Shown in pieces: positions 1 to 9,820 of a stretch of 64,000 bases of DNA. Source of the DNA: Sediminibacterium sp. (GTDB lineage: Bacteria; Bacteroidota; Bacteroidia; Chitinophagales; Chitinophagaceae). Positions within the stretch are counted from its first letter, which is position 1; each line of letters begins with the position of its first letter. The translations under genes were made by a program, and so were the position numbers. Under the pieces are notes generated by a model. It ran no database searches. It saw nothing but the letters and a program-made list of their open reading frames with translations, and had not been told where the DNA came from. Location: NCBI GenBank assembly GCA_030158665.1, contig JAOASM010000050.1, forward strand, positions 232,948-296,947. Reading direction: 5' to 3'.

Positions 1-716
1 TTTTATTAAACAGAAGATTTTTTACGCAACATCTTCAAAAAAGGCCTTATTTTATTTTAAAAACAGCAAGCACAATTGACGGTAAAATTGCCGACAGAAG
101 TAATGAAAGTAAATGGATCAGCAATGAAAAATCAAGGCGGTTTGTTCATGTTCAATTGCGTACAAATGCAGATGCAATTTTAACTAGTTATAAAACGATT
201 ATTCAAGATAAAGCAAGTCTGACAATTCGCATTGACAAGAATCCAATCATTGAAACCAATGTGATTATCATTGATAAAGAACTTAGTTTGTTAAAAGAGG
301 AATATGCCTCTCTTCCAATTTTTTACAAAAGAACAAATACAAAAATTTATTTTATTTCAAATAAAAATAGGACATCTAGTCAATCAAGTGGAATTGAATT
401 TATAAAAGGGAGTTTTAATGAGGACGGATTAATATTTTCATCAATAGCTGCTAGTTTACTTGAGAAAGGGATTTTTTCAATTTTAACTGAGGGAGGAAAC
501 AAAATCAATACAAGCTTAATCGAGCAAAAATTTGCAGATGAATTATATTGGTTTATTGCACCAAAAATTTTGAATGATCAATTTGGAGTCTCGATGCTAG
601 GCATAGACAAATCAAGAGATATTCAAGATACTTTTCATTTTGATTTAATCAATGTGAATAAAATTGACGACGATGTACTGTTACATTATCATTTTAAAAG
701 CAAGCATAGTCTATAA
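1..716 (+). CDS. ribD: RibD reductase domain, 5'-truncated by window edge
   Basis: This is the C-terminal reductase half of bifunctional RibD, which reduces the ribosylamino-uracil intermediate of riboflavin synthesis with NADPH. The frame is open from base 3, so the deaminase half and the start lie outside the window. The first visible residues read RPYFILKTASTIDGKIA, the usual entry to the RibD C-terminal domain, followed by SKWISN and an LRTNADAI segment that resembles the family's 'R..aDAIlvG' stretch. EGGNKINTSLIEQ near the end is the typical EGG motif of the nucleotide site. An internal TTG at 156 is not a credible start because homology continues upstream. The next gene is convergent. 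The identification is secure; only the extent is partial. Confidence 0.88.
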   Translation, partial: LLNRRFFTQHLQKRPYFILKTASTIDGKIADRSNESKWISNEKSRRFVHVQLRTNADAILTSYKTIIQDKASLTIRIDKNPIIETNVIIIDKELSLLKEEYASLPIFYKRTNTKIYFISNKNRTSSQSSGIEFIKGSFNEDGLIFSSIAASLLEKGIFSILTEGGNKINTSLIEQKFADELYWFIAPKILNDQFGVSMLGIDKSRDIQDTFHFDLINVNKIDDDVLLHYHFKSKHSL

Positions 717-722
717 AATAGA

Positions 723-1439
723 TTACAAATTCATCGGAATTTCCATCAATAAAATTTCCGCATCGGGTGTCAACGCTTTTAATTCAAACTGATCAAATTC
801 TGTAATTCCCAATGCATCTCTTTTAGCTAGTGTTTGCCCCGCGATTTCAAAAGAACCATACAATACAAAAGCATATAACCCATTACCCGGCTTCTTTATG
901 GTGTAGTTAGTTGTTACATCCTGATCAAATTTCCCTAAGTGAAACCATGCATCTTGATGTATCCACACACCTGCATCCTCTGGATTAGGGGACAACACTT
1001 GTTGCAATTGATTCAATCGATCTTTTGGATATAATGTTATTTGATCATAACGAGGCGTTACATTCTTTTTATTTGGGATGACCCAGATTTGTAAAAACTT
1101 AACTGGTCGATCTTTATTTTTATTGTATTCGCTATGCTTAATACCAGTGCCAGCACTCATCACTTGGATGTCTCCGTGTTTGATCACTGTATGATTTCCC
1201 ATGCTATCTTGGTGCTCTAAATCACCCTCTAAAGGAATGGAAATGATTTCCATATTATCGTGTGGATGTAAACCAAATCCCATACCAGCTTCTACAAAAT
1301 CATCATTCAACACACGCAATACCCCGAAATGTACTTTTTCAGGATTGTAGTAATTGGCAAAACTAAAACTGTGTTTACTATGTAACCAACCATGGTTGGC
1401 ATCGCCTCTTGAATCTGCTTTGTGTAATATAGTTTGCAT
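723..1439 (-). CDS. Pirin family protein (YhaK/YhhW-like bicupin)
   Basis: A 238-residue cytosolic cupin of the pirin family. The N-terminal cupin has the metal-site pattern LHPHDNMEI (two His) and, about 45 residues later, IKHSEYN (His and Glu), the iron ligands described for pirins. Some bacterial members have quercetin 2,3-dioxygenase activity in vitro, but the physiological substrate is unknown. It is the last gene of a minus-strand run nhaD-pirin-pirin and lies 27 nt after the other pirin. The family call is firm; the enzymatic role is not shown by the sequence. Confidence 0.85.
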   Translation of the reverse strand: MQTILHKADSRGDANHGWLHSKHSFSFANYYNPEKVHFGVLRVLNDDFVEAGMGFGLHPHDNMEIISIPLEGDLEHQDSMGNHTVIKHGDIQVMSAGTGIKHSEYNKNKDRPVKFLQIWVIPNKKNVTPRYDQITLYPKDRLNQLQQVLSPNPEDAGVWIHQDAWFHLGKFDQDVTTNYTIKKPGNGLYAFVLYGSFEIAGQTLAKRDALGITEFDQFELKALTPDAEILLMEIPMNL

Positions 1440-1466
1440 AAAAATAGGTTTAAATTAATTAAATTG

Positions 1467-2339
1467 TTAATCTTCTAGATGGCCGAATTTCCCGTCATTG
1501 AAATCATTAAATGCTTGCACTAATTCGTCTCTAGTATTCATCACAAAAGGACCATGTGCCGCAATCGGCTCTCCAATTGGCGCTCCGCTCGCAACCAATA
1601 CTTTTGCCTTTTCATTTGCTTCAATGGTGAAGGAAGTTCCTTTCTTATCCATTTCTACAAAATGATCCACAGGAATTGGATCACTTCCATTGACAATTAT
1701 ACTACCTTCAATCACAATTAAAAAAGTATTGTTTGTAGAAGGGAAATCAAATTCTACCTTTACGCCTTTTTCTAAAATTGCATTTTGTAAATGCACTTCT
1801 GTAAACGTATTTGCTGGACCTTGTTGGTTTTTATATTTTCCGGCAATCACTTCTACATAACTCTTGCCATCTTCTAATAGCACTTTGGCCATTTGCTGAT
1901 TCGTTATGGCTTGGTATTTAGGTGCAGACATTTTATCCTTAGCAGGAAGGTTCACCCAAAGTTGCACCATCTGAAACTCACCACCTGTTTTAGCAAATGA
2001 TTCGGCATGGTATTCTTTATGTAATAATCCAGAAGCTGCGGTCATCCATTGCACATCGCCTTCGTTGATGATCCCTGAATTACCAAAACTATCATGGTGC
2101 GCAACCTGTCCTTTATACGCAATGGTAACTGTTTCAAAACCTCTATGCGGATGTACACCAACTCCTTTAGGACTTGGAGCTGGAGGAAAAACAAATTTTG
2201 AACCATAATCTAACATGATAAAAGGATCCATCCTCTGCATAGACAATGCAGGAAAAGAAGGGATGAAATTGTGAACTCTAAATCCATCCCCCACCATATG
2301 AGGTGCAGGAGGTGCATATACTTTAGCTATATTTTTCAT
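1467..2339 (-). CDS. Pirin family protein (long form)
   Basis: A 290-residue pirin with both cupin domains. The N-terminal half shows GVHPHRGFETVT and GLLHKEYH, which supply the His/His/His/Glu metal ligands. The C-terminal half (about residues 170-285) matches the pirin C-terminal cupin, with GEPIAAHGPFVMN near the end. It starts 23 nt after the nhaD stop and is probably cotranscribed with it and with the following shorter pirin. Two different pirin subtypes next to each other suggest distinct substrates or a paired role; that is inference. Confidence 0.87.
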   Translation of the reverse strand: MKNIAKVYAPPAPHMVGDGFRVHNFIPSFPALSMQRMDPFIMLDYGSKFVFPPAPSPKGVGVHPHRGFETVTIAYKGQVAHHDSFGNSGIINEGDVQWMTAASGLLHKEYHAESFAKTGGEFQMVQLWVNLPAKDKMSAPKYQAITNQQMAKVLLEDGKSYVEVIAGKYKNQQGPANTFTEVHLQNAILEKGVKVEFDFPSTNNTFLIVIEGSIIVNGSDPIPVDHFVEMDKKGTSFTIEANEKAKVLVASGAPIGEPIAAHGPFVMNTRDELVQAFNDFNDGKFGHLED

Positions 2340-2362
2340 AAATCAATGTTTAAACATCAAAG

Positions 2363-3634
2363 TTAGGCATTTTCCAAGATAAAAACAAGTGCACCTACAA
2401 TAAAACCAATTAGTGCAATCCAACTGATGTTTTTGAGATACCAGAAGAAATCTATCTTCTCCAATCCCATCACTGCTACGCCTGCAGCAGAACCAATAAT
2501 CAAAACTGAGCCTCCAGTTCCTGCTGTATAGGCCAGAAGTTCCCAAAAATAGTGGTCCGTAGGATAAACTTGGAGACTATACATGCTCTGAAGGGCTGCA
2601 ACTAGGGGAACGTTATCTAAAACTGAGGATAATAAACCTATGATTACTGCAATCAGCTTTATATCTCCGATAGTATGATCTAAATAATCTGCTGCTTCTT
2701 TTAGCAATCCTATTTGTTCTAATGCAGCAATGCTCATTAAAATGCCGAAAAAGAAAAGAATACTTGGGGTATCTATTTTTCTGAGTGCATGGTTTACTGA
2801 TAAAATTCCCTTTTCGTCAACATCTTTTTTATGATGTAATAATTCAGTTAATACCCACATGATGCCCAAACTAAAAAGCATCCCCATGTATGGGGGTAAA
2901 TGGGTTATAGTTTTAAAGATGGGTACAAACAAAAGACACGCTATGCCAATAAAAAATACCAAGTTTCGATCTCTTGCGTTTGAGAGTGCATTTTGATTGA
3001 TAAGGGTTGTTTCATGCAAATCAATTGAACCTTTAATTCTATAACTAATGATTAAAGTTGGCACAATCATACAAGTGAGACTTGCTAAAAATGTTTCTTT
3101 TATAATATTCAAAGGTGTGACTTGATGGCCAATCCATAGCATAGTCGTAGTTACATCTCCTATTGGACTCCAAGCCCCGCCTGCATTTGAGGAAATGATC
3201 ACCAATCCCAATAATTGCCATTTAACCATTTTTTCTTTTACTAATTTATTAATGATAGAAATCATTACAATTGTACTAGTTAAATTATCTAAAATTGCAG
3301 AAAGAAAAAATGTAACAATTGAAATAGTCCATATTAGTTTGTTCTTATTGGTTGTTTTAATCTTTTCAGTGATATTTTGAAATCCATCATGTGCATCTAT
3401 TAATTCAACAATCGTCATTGCTCCTAGTAGGAAAAAAACAATTTCAGCAATGCTTGATAAATGATGCCCTAAAGCGCTTAAGGCTTCCTCTTTAATAGAA
3501 GGGCTAAGGACTAAAATTGTCCAACAAATTACAGCTGTAATGAGAGCTGTAGCAGCTTTATTGATATGTATTGAATGCTCCAAAGTGATGAGCAAGTATC
3601 CAGAAATAAAAACAAAAATCAAAAAAGGAATCAT
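2363..3634 (-). CDS. nhaD: NhaD-type Na+/H+ antiporter
   Basis: A polytopic inner-membrane protein of about 423 residues from the ion-transporter superfamily, which exchanges Na+ or Li+ for protons. Family-typical segments are visible: LLGAMTIVELIDAHDGF, SAILDNLTSTIVM, SNAGGAWSPIGDVTT and a second SSVLDNVPLVAA. The duplicated DN motifs in the two inverted halves are expected for NhaD. The ATG at 3634 is taken as the start because the open frame upstream offers only a TTG. It heads a run with two pirin genes and is divergent from the ABC secretion genes at 3789. Confidence 0.88.
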   Translation of the reverse strand: MIPFLIFVFISGYLLITLEHSIHINKAATALITAVICWTILVLSPSIKEEALSALGHHLSSIAEIVFFLLGAMTIVELIDAHDGFQNITEKIKTTNKNKLIWTISIVTFFLSAILDNLTSTIVMISIINKLVKEKMVKWQLLGLVIISSNAGGAWSPIGDVTTTMLWIGHQVTPLNIIKETFLASLTCMIVPTLIISYRIKGSIDLHETTLINQNALSNARDRNLVFFIGIACLLFVPIFKTITHLPPYMGMLFSLGIMWVLTELLHHKKDVDEKGILSVNHALRKIDTPSILFFFGILMSIAALEQIGLLKEAADYLDHTIGDIKLIAVIIGLLSSVLDNVPLVAALQSMYSLQVYPTDHYFWELLAYTAGTGGSVLIIGSAAGVAVMGLEKIDFFWYLKNISWIALIGFIVGALVFILENA

Positions 3635-3788
3635 GGCATTTGAATTAAGCAAAAAATAGGTCTAAAATACGTCGAAAAGGGAGAAAAATACACAATCAAG
3701 CGTAAATTGAAGATTTATAGCAGGATTTACTTTAATCGTAAACAAAGTTGCAAAAAATGACCTTGATTTGAGGGTTTAATCGACGCAA

Positions 3789-5477
3789 ATGGAAAAAATA
3801 AATATATCAAAATCGCTGCTTAAGTTATTTGGCTTAATCAGACTCGAAAAGAAAGAAATAACCGCCCTCTATTTGCTTTCTATTCTTTCAGGTTTAATTC
3901 AACTATCGTTACCATTAGGAATACAAGCAATCATCAACTTTGCAATTGTTGCTTCCGGCAAAACTAAGCTCCCTGCTTCCATGTGGGTATTGATTTTCCT
4001 TGTTGTTGCAGGCGTATTATTTACAGGTATGCTCAAGATTAGTCAAATGAAAATAGTTGAGAAAATTCAACAAAAACTTTTTACAAGATACGCTTTTGAA
4101 TTTTCACATAGAATTCCCAAATTAAACATTAAAAAAATTGATACATACCACTTACCAGAATTAGTCAATCGTTTTTTTGATATCCCAACTTTACAAAAAA
4201 GTATTGCAAAACTATTGTTAGATATTCCAACTGCAGTCATACAATTGTTTTTTGGACTCATTCTTTTATCTTTCTATAATTCAGTCTTCATTGTTTTTGG
4301 ATTACTTCTACTTGTGATTCTTTATTTAATTCTTTATATCTCATCTCCAAAAGGATTTGAAGCCTCTTTGGAAGAAAGTAATTACAAGTATGATATTGCA
4401 GGATGGATTCAAGAGATCGCAAGAGGTATTAAGACATTTAAGTTTTCAAATAAATACAATTTACACCTAGATAAAACAAACGAATTATTAAAAGGATACC
4501 TAACTTACAGAACCAAGCATTTTGAAATTTTAAAAATTCAATATTGGTCATTAATTGTTTTTAAGATTTTGATCACAGCCTCTATGTTGATTGTTGGAGG
4601 CGTTTTATTAATTCAACAACAAATTAATATAGGTCAATTCATTGCTGCAGAAATTATTATTTTAACTGTTTTAAATGCAGTTGAAAAATTGATTGTCAGT
4701 CTAGAGACTGTATATGATGTCTTAACAAGTGTTGAAAAAATTAATAAAATAACAGAGAAGCCAATTGAAACAGAAGGTAGTTATGAGTTTGTAGCAAAAA
4801 AGGGGATTTCAATTGAAGCCAAATCTTTGTGTTTTGGATTTGATGATATTAAAGTGCTACATGATCTTAACTTTTCAATTCTATCGGGACAAAGAGTAGC
4901 CATTATGGGTGATGGGGATTCTGGAAAGACTGTCTTATTAAGAATTCTAACAGGGGCATTTCAGGATTTCGATGGTAGTTTGACATTCAATCAAGTGCCA
5001 ATCAATAACTACAAACTCGATAGCTTAAGAAGTCACATTGGAATCTATCTCCAAAAACAAGATATTTTTTCAGCGACACTTTGGGAGAATCTTACACTGG
5101 GGAACCCTGATATTAAAGAACATGAGGTCTTGAATATATTTAAAATCGTAGGGTTACAAGACTTCTTTGGTGCTCTGAAATATGGTTTCGATACAGAAAT
5201 GGAGCCAACTGGAAAAAAATTAAGCTCTTCGGTTGTCCAAAAAATACTCATTACTAGAGCTCTGTTAAACAATCCTGAGATGTTACTATTAGATGAGCCT
5301 TTAAAATTAATAGCAGAAGATCATAAGCAAACATTACAAAATTACCTATTTGGATTAAAGGACGTAACGATTGTTATTACAACCAAAGATCATGAGATTG
5401 CAAGTAAATGTGATCTTGTGATCCATTTGGAAAAAGGCGGAATTAAGGTAATTGAAAAGCCAAGTCAATCAAAATAG
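3789..5477 (+). CDS. Type I secretion-like ABC transporter with degenerate ATPase loops
   Basis: A 562-residue fused permease-ATPase of the HlyB/PrtD type, without an N-terminal C39 peptidase. Roughly residues 1-320 form the six-helix exporter domain. The ATPase domain has an intact Walker A GDGDSGKT (374-381), a Q-loop (YLQKQD) and a Walker B LLLDEP with the catalytic Glu (503). The signature is LSSSV (478-482) instead of LSGGQ, the D-loop reads KLIA, and the switch His is replaced by Thr (532). It overlaps no neighbour and is followed 7 nt later by an HlyD-family adaptor and then a TolC-like channel, so it should power a tripartite exporter. The substrate is unknown. Confidence 0.85.
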   Translation: MEKINISKSLLKLFGLIRLEKKEITALYLLSILSGLIQLSLPLGIQAIINFAIVASGKTKLPASMWVLIFLVVAGVLFTGMLKISQMKIVEKIQQKLFTRYAFEFSHRIPKLNIKKIDTYHLPELVNRFFDIPTLQKSIAKLLLDIPTAVIQLFFGLILLSFYNSVFIVFGLLLLVILYLILYISSPKGFEASLEESNYKYDIAGWIQEIARGIKTFKFSNKYNLHLDKTNELLKGYLTYRTKHFEILKIQYWSLIVFKILITASMLIVGGVLLIQQQINIGQFIAAEIIILTVLNAVEKLIVSLETVYDVLTSVEKINKITEKPIETEGSYEFVAKKGISIEAKSLCFGFDDIKVLHDLNFSILSGQRVAIMGDGDSGKTVLLRILTGAFQDFDGSLTFNQVPINNYKLDSLRSHIGIYLQKQDIFSATLWENLTLGNPDIKEHEVLNIFKIVGLQDFFGALKYGFDTEMEPTGKKLSSSVVQKILITRALLNNPEMLLLDEPLKLIAEDHKQTLQNYLFGLKDVTIVITTKDHEIASKCDLVIHLEKGGIKVIEKPSQSK

Positions 5478-5484
5478 AAACTAC

Positions 5485-6837
5485 ATGAAAACATTACTTG
5501 AGAAAATTGAGAAAGAAACAGGAAAAAATTATTCCGCGTTTGAAAGTATCTATTCTGTAAATATTGAGCGACGTATAAAAAATATTTTTATTGGATTACT
5601 TTCTGGTGGTTTAATTATTCTATTTATTCCTTGGACACAAAATATTAATACTACAGGTATTGTTACAACACAATTTCAGGATCAGAGGCCACAACAAATA
5701 AACAGTATCATCCCTGGTAAAATTGTGAAATGGTGGGTGAAAGAAGGGGACTATGTTAAGAAGGGCGATACGATAGTTGAGTTAGCGGACATTAAAGATG
5801 ACTATTTAGACCCGCAATTAATTGAACGTACACAAGACCAATTAGACGCTAAAAAACAAAAAGTTGACTTTTACGCTTCAAAGATTGTGAACTCGAGGAG
5901 TCAAATTACTGCCCTTGAGGAAGGTTATAGATTAAAAGAGCTATCAATTAAAAATAAAATACAACAACTTGAAAGAAAGATTTTAATCGATAGTGCTGAC
6001 CTTACTGCTGCAAAAATTGATTTAGAGATTGGAACAAGTCAGATAAACAGAGCAGGTAAAATGTTGAACGATGGGATTATTTCATTGGTAGATTATGAAA
6101 AAAGAACACAAACCTTTAACAAGGCAAAAGCTAGCTTTCAGGAAAAACAACAAAAATTCTTAAACTCAAAGCAAGATATTTTTATTACTAAAGTAGAATT
6201 GAACGGAATTAAGCAAGAATATGCAGATAAAATTTTTAAATTAAAGGGAGAGATAGACAATGCAAATAGTGAACGAAGCACTGTGATCGCAGATGTGGCA
6301 AAGAACGAAAATCAACTTAGTAATTATAAAATACGCGGAAGTCAAAAATGGTTAATTGCGCCACAAACAGGTCAAATTATAAAAGCAAAAAAAGCAGGTA
6401 TCAACGAGATAGTAAAAGATGGGGAAATGATTGTAGAAATTGTACCTAGCTCGTTTTTATATGCCGTTGAATTATTTGTAAAACCAATGGACCTTGCCTT
6501 ATTGAACAAAGGACAAGATGTACGACTTCAATTTGATGGATACCCTGCAATTGTCTTTTCTGGATGGCCTAATACAAGCTATGGCACTTTCGCAGGTAAG
6601 ATTAGCGCAATTGAATCCAATAGAAACGATAATGGTAAATTCAGAGTATTGATTATACCAGACACCGCAACCAAGCATTGGCCAACAAATTTAAAAATAG
6701 GTACGGGTGTTCAAGGATTTGCGCTTTTAAACGATGTGCCTATTTGGTATGAATTATGGCGTCAGTTAAATGGATTCCCTCCAGATTTTTATACGATTGA
6801 AAAGAAAGGCAAAGACAATAAAACATATGAAAAGTAA
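5485..6837 (+). CDS. HlyD-family membrane fusion protein
   Basis: A 450-residue periplasmic adaptor. One membrane segment lies near residues 33-52. A biotinyl-lipoyl half-motif (GKIVKWWVKEGDYVKKGDTI) follows, then a long alpha-hairpin (about residues 100-290) and the returning lipoyl/beta-barrel part (WLIAPQTGQIIKAKKAG). The ATG at 5485 is preferred over an in-frame TTG at 5452 that would overlap the ABC gene. In the tripartite system it bridges the ABC exporter at 3789 and the TolC protein at 6827. It ends 11 nt inside the TolC gene, so the three are probably translated together. Confidence 0.88.
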   Translation: MKTLLEKIEKETGKNYSAFESIYSVNIERRIKNIFIGLLSGGLIILFIPWTQNINTTGIVTTQFQDQRPQQINSIIPGKIVKWWVKEGDYVKKGDTIVELADIKDDYLDPQLIERTQDQLDAKKQKVDFYASKIVNSRSQITALEEGYRLKELSIKNKIQQLERKILIDSADLTAAKIDLEIGTSQINRAGKMLNDGIISLVDYEKRTQTFNKAKASFQEKQQKFLNSKQDIFITKVELNGIKQEYADKIFKLKGEIDNANSERSTVIADVAKNENQLSNYKIRGSQKWLIAPQTGQIIKAKKAGINEIVKDGEMIVEIVPSSFLYAVELFVKPMDLALLNKGQDVRLQFDGYPAIVFSGWPNTSYGTFAGKISAIESNRNDNGKFRVLIIPDTATKHWPTNLKIGTGVQGFALLNDVPIWYELWRQLNGFPPDFYTIEKKGKDNKTYEK

Positions 6838-8227
6838 GACGATGTATAAGTTCATTTTATTGCTTATGATGCCAATCTCTGTATTTGCACAAAATACACT
6901 GAGTATTAGTAACGCCCTGGAATTAATCAATCAATACCACCCGATTGCTAAACAAGCCAACTTAAAAGTGGACATGTCTAATGCTGCGCTCTTGAGTTCT
7001 AGAGGTGCATTTGATCCTGCATTTTATGTAAACAATGAACGTAAAACTTTTGACGGCAAAAATTACTTTTACTATAGCAACCCTGAGTTAAAAATACCAA
7101 CCTGGTTTGGAGTAGAGGTTAAGGCGGGATTGGAGAATAATTATGGAGATAGGATAAGTGGCGAAACCACTTTAGGGAAAAGTAGTTATGTAGGTGTTTC
7201 AGTACCCTTATTAAAGGATTTATTAATTGACAAAAGAAGGTCTGACCTTGCTCAAAGTAAAATATTCGTTCAGTTAACAAAAGAAGAAAGGCAATTAATT
7301 TTGAATGACTTGTATTTGGATGGAGCAAGTTCTTATTGGCAATGGGCTTATGCATTTCAGAAACAAATGGCATTTTCAAACATCCTAAAAAATACAAAAG
7401 ACAGGTTGAATTTTATTAGGCAATCATTCCAGTCTGGGGACAGGGCTGCAATTGATACTGTGGAGGGGTTACTTCAACTTCAAAATATCATGAACTTGCA
7501 AAGTCAAGCATGGGCGGACCAAATTGAAGAGCAAAGTAAACTAAGTAATTTTTTATGGAATGACAAACTCTTGCCTTACGAATTAAATGAAACTATTGCT
7601 CCAGACAGTAGTTGGTTAATAACGGATTTGAAACAGGTTCAAGTGCCATCTTTAATTCAAATTATTGAGGAAGCAAACCAAATTCACCCAAAAATAAAAA
7701 TGTTGGATTTTAAAACTGATATTTTACTGGTTGAGAAACAATATAAGGCACAGAATTTACTTCCTACTTTTAGAGTAAACTACAATTTTTTGAATAAGGG
7801 GTATGAGTTTTCGAGTATAACTGGGCAACCTCTATATAATAATAATTATAAAGCTGGGGTACAATTTGGAATGCCGCTTTTTCTTCGTCAAGCAAGAGGT
7901 GACTTGAAGCAAGCAAAGATTAAAATTGCACAGCAAGCAGAAGAAACAAAACAAACTAGATTAGAAATTGAAAATAAAATTAAAAAGTACTACGCAGAAC
8001 TAATTGCATTAAAGAATCAAGAAGGGGTTACAAATAATAGTGTTGAAAATGCTAAAAAGCTTTTAGATGCAGAGCTGCAACGTTTTGAAATTGGAGAAAG
8101 CAGTTTGTTCTTAGTGAATAACAGAGAGATTAAATATATTGAGCTATTGCTAAAAAGCTATGAACTAAAATCAAAGTTTTTCAAAACACTTGTCGCGTTG
8201 AATTGGGCTAAAGGAAGTGTTTATTAA
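6827..8227 (+). CDS. TolC-family outer-membrane efflux protein
   Basis: A 466-residue outer-membrane channel component. It has a signal peptide (ending ISVFAQ), then SISNALELINQYHPIAKQA, a typical OEP repeat start, and two helical repeat halves rich in Gln, Lys and Glu. The start at 6827 overlaps the HlyD gene by 11 nt. An ATG at 6842 is an alternative and would also leave a signal peptide. It completes the ABC-HlyD-TolC set from 3789. No candidate exported protein or peptide gene is seen next to it; the following genes are convergent folate genes. Confidence 0.87.
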   Translation: MKSKTMYKFILLLMMPISVFAQNTLSISNALELINQYHPIAKQANLKVDMSNAALLSSRGAFDPAFYVNNERKTFDGKNYFYYSNPELKIPTWFGVEVKAGLENNYGDRISGETTLGKSSYVGVSVPLLKDLLIDKRRSDLAQSKIFVQLTKEERQLILNDLYLDGASSYWQWAYAFQKQMAFSNILKNTKDRLNFIRQSFQSGDRAAIDTVEGLLQLQNIMNLQSQAWADQIEEQSKLSNFLWNDKLLPYELNETIAPDSSWLITDLKQVQVPSLIQIIEEANQIHPKIKMLDFKTDILLVEKQYKAQNLLPTFRVNYNFLNKGYEFSSITGQPLYNNNYKAGVQFGMPLFLRQARGDLKQAKIKIAQQAEETKQTRLEIENKIKKYYAELIALKNQEGVTNNSVENAKKLLDAELQRFEIGESSLFLVNNREIKYIELLLKSYELKSKFFKTLVALNWAKGSVY

Positions 8228-8271
8228 AATGATCCTCGACCTGTTTTAACTAAAAAAGATAATCCAAAAAA

Positions 8272-8874
8272 TTAAGGTATCGAGATTAAAGAAATGCTAT
8301 ACTCAGTTGAATTCTCCCACAGCATCATTGCATTGATTAATCTAAAAGAATGAAAGCTATCTAATTCATTAATGTGAATTGCTTTAGCTTGTATAATACC
8401 ATCCTTTAATAATTTAGCCCTTTGTGTGCCTTCTAAAAGTGGCTTTGCTGGTGTATACCATTTGCTTCCATCAAAAAAAACAAGATTCGCGTAACTGCTA
8501 TCTTTAATAAATCCCGCGTCATGCATCATGATTTCGTCCTTGCCAGATTGTAAGAGTGCGTCATTAATCCATGCTCTATTTTCGAATTTAAAATCATATT
8601 GTTGCCCCTTTATATCTACTAAAGAGAATTTTGAAATTTTTTTATATTGATAAGGAATCATTTCATGTTGAAAACTTCCTTCAAGTCCATAGCTTATACG
8701 CAATTTATACAAGCTTTTTTTAGGTATTGGAACCGTTTTGACTATTTCAGTTAATGCAATTTTATTTTCAGATATGCCGAAATTCTTTAGGGTTCTGTTA
8801 ACCCTATCTTGATGATTGGATAAATTATATATCACTCCATCTTTAACTTTGATACTCTCAAAAAACTGGTACAT
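8272..8874 (-). CDS. pabC: Aminotransferase class IV, probable 4-amino-4-deoxychorismate lyase
   Basis: A 200-residue PLP-dependent fold-IV enzyme. The probable PLP lysine is K96 (in YDFKFENR). It is followed by the DEIMMHDAGFIKDSSYANLVF block that corresponds to the family's 'DE.l..d..G.v.E.s.sN' motif, with Asp in place of the common Glu. It starts inside the last 17 nt of the pabB-like gene upstream, which strongly supports the lyase step that releases pyruvate to give p-aminobenzoate for folate. At about 200 residues it is shorter than E. coli PabC (about 270), as is common in Bacteroidota. Confidence 0.82.
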   Translation of the reverse strand: MYQFFESIKVKDGVIYNLSNHQDRVNRTLKNFGISENKIALTEIVKTVPIPKKSLYKLRISYGLEGSFQHEMIPYQYKKISKFSLVDIKGQQYDFKFENRAWINDALLQSGKDEIMMHDAGFIKDSSYANLVFFDGSKWYTPAKPLLEGTQRAKLLKDGIIQAKAIHINELDSFHSFRLINAMMLWENSTEYSISLISIP

Positions 8875-9820
8875 AAACTTTATTAATCATTTCTTGATAT
8901 TCAGATGCTAAGTCGCTTTGAAAAGTTATACCACCGCCACTTTGGTATATATGGTCTGCACCCAAATAACGAATCAGCACACAACTATCTAAATTTTTTC
9001 CATCAAAATAGCCTGCAATACCAGTGTAATATCCTCTATCCTTTCCTTCGATGGTGGCAATCAATTCGGCTGTTTTCTTTTTAGGTGCGCCAGAAACGGA
9101 ACCGGCAGGTAGAAGTTCGTAAAGTAAACTACCAATACTAGATGCATAATTTGCAGGGAGTTCACCCTCTATGGCAGAACTCACCTGACCTATCATTCCA
9201 TCTTGTGTAGGAACCTCTTCATAGTATCTGAAATTAGTTACTTTAACTTTGGATGCCACCCTACTTAAATCATTTCTTAACAAATCTACAATGGTAGCGT
9301 GTTCTGCAAACTCTTTAGGATCCTTAAGTATCAAGTCTTTTGCATTTGGCAAACTTGCATCAATCGTTCCTTTCATCGGGAAAGTAGCAATTTTTCCTGC
9401 ATCAATTTGTACAAAAGTTTCTGGAGAGAACGAAATAAACTCGTCTTTTAACCAAATCACATATTTAGATTGTGCATGGTTAAAATAGGTTTGAAAATCA
9501 ACTTTGTTGTCAACAGGTGTTGGGATCGTAAGGTTCATTAAAAAACTATCTCCTTGATGTAATGCACTCATTACTTGGTTAAACTTGTGCATGTATTCTG
9601 AGATTGAAATAGGATATTTGTTTAGCAATATTCCCTTTTCAATTTCAGAAAGCTTTGCGTTCGATTGCTTTATTGAATTGACTTTTGTGAATTTATATTG
9701 GAACCAATCTGGACAGGTATCGATAGTCCAAGCCAAAGGTTTTTTTTGTTCAAAATCAATCAGAAAAACAAAGGACTTTTTTTCTGCACCCCATTGATTT
9801 AATTGCCCAACAAAGTCCAT
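8858..9820 (-). CDS. pabB: Aminodeoxychorismate synthase component I
   Basis: A 320-residue chorismate-utilising enzyme that converts chorismate plus ammonia to 4-amino-4-deoxychorismate. Visible motifs are PMKGTID, the HATIVDLLRNDLSRVA helix, the LLPAGSVSGAPKKKT active-site loop, and YYTGIAGYFDG. It is the short form without the N-terminal beta-domain of E. coli PabB. The start ATG abuts the stop of the secreted-protein gene at 9821, and its 3' end overlaps pabC by 17 nt, so the three look cotranscribed. The glutaminase PabA is not in the window. Confidence 0.88.
   Translation of the reverse strand: MDFVGQLNQWGAEKKSFVFLIDFEQKKPLAWTIDTCPDWFQYKFTKVNSIKQSNAKLSEIEKGILLNKYPISISEYMHKFNQVMSALHQGDSFLMNLTIPTPVDNKVDFQTYFNHAQSKYVIWLKDEFISFSPETFVQIDAGKIATFPMKGTIDASLPNAKDLILKDPKEFAEHATIVDLLRNDLSRVASKVKVTNFRYYEEVPTQDGMIGQVSSAIEGELPANYASSIGSLLYELLPAGSVSGAPKKKTAELIATIEGKDRGYYTGIAGYFDGKNLDSCVLIRYLGADHIYQSGGGITFQSDLASEYQEMINKVYVPVF

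Noticed and set aside
3700..3733. GTAAAT...ATTTAC repeat upstream of the ABC exporter
   Set aside because: Six-base AT-rich arms with a 17-nt loop are expected by chance in such DNA.
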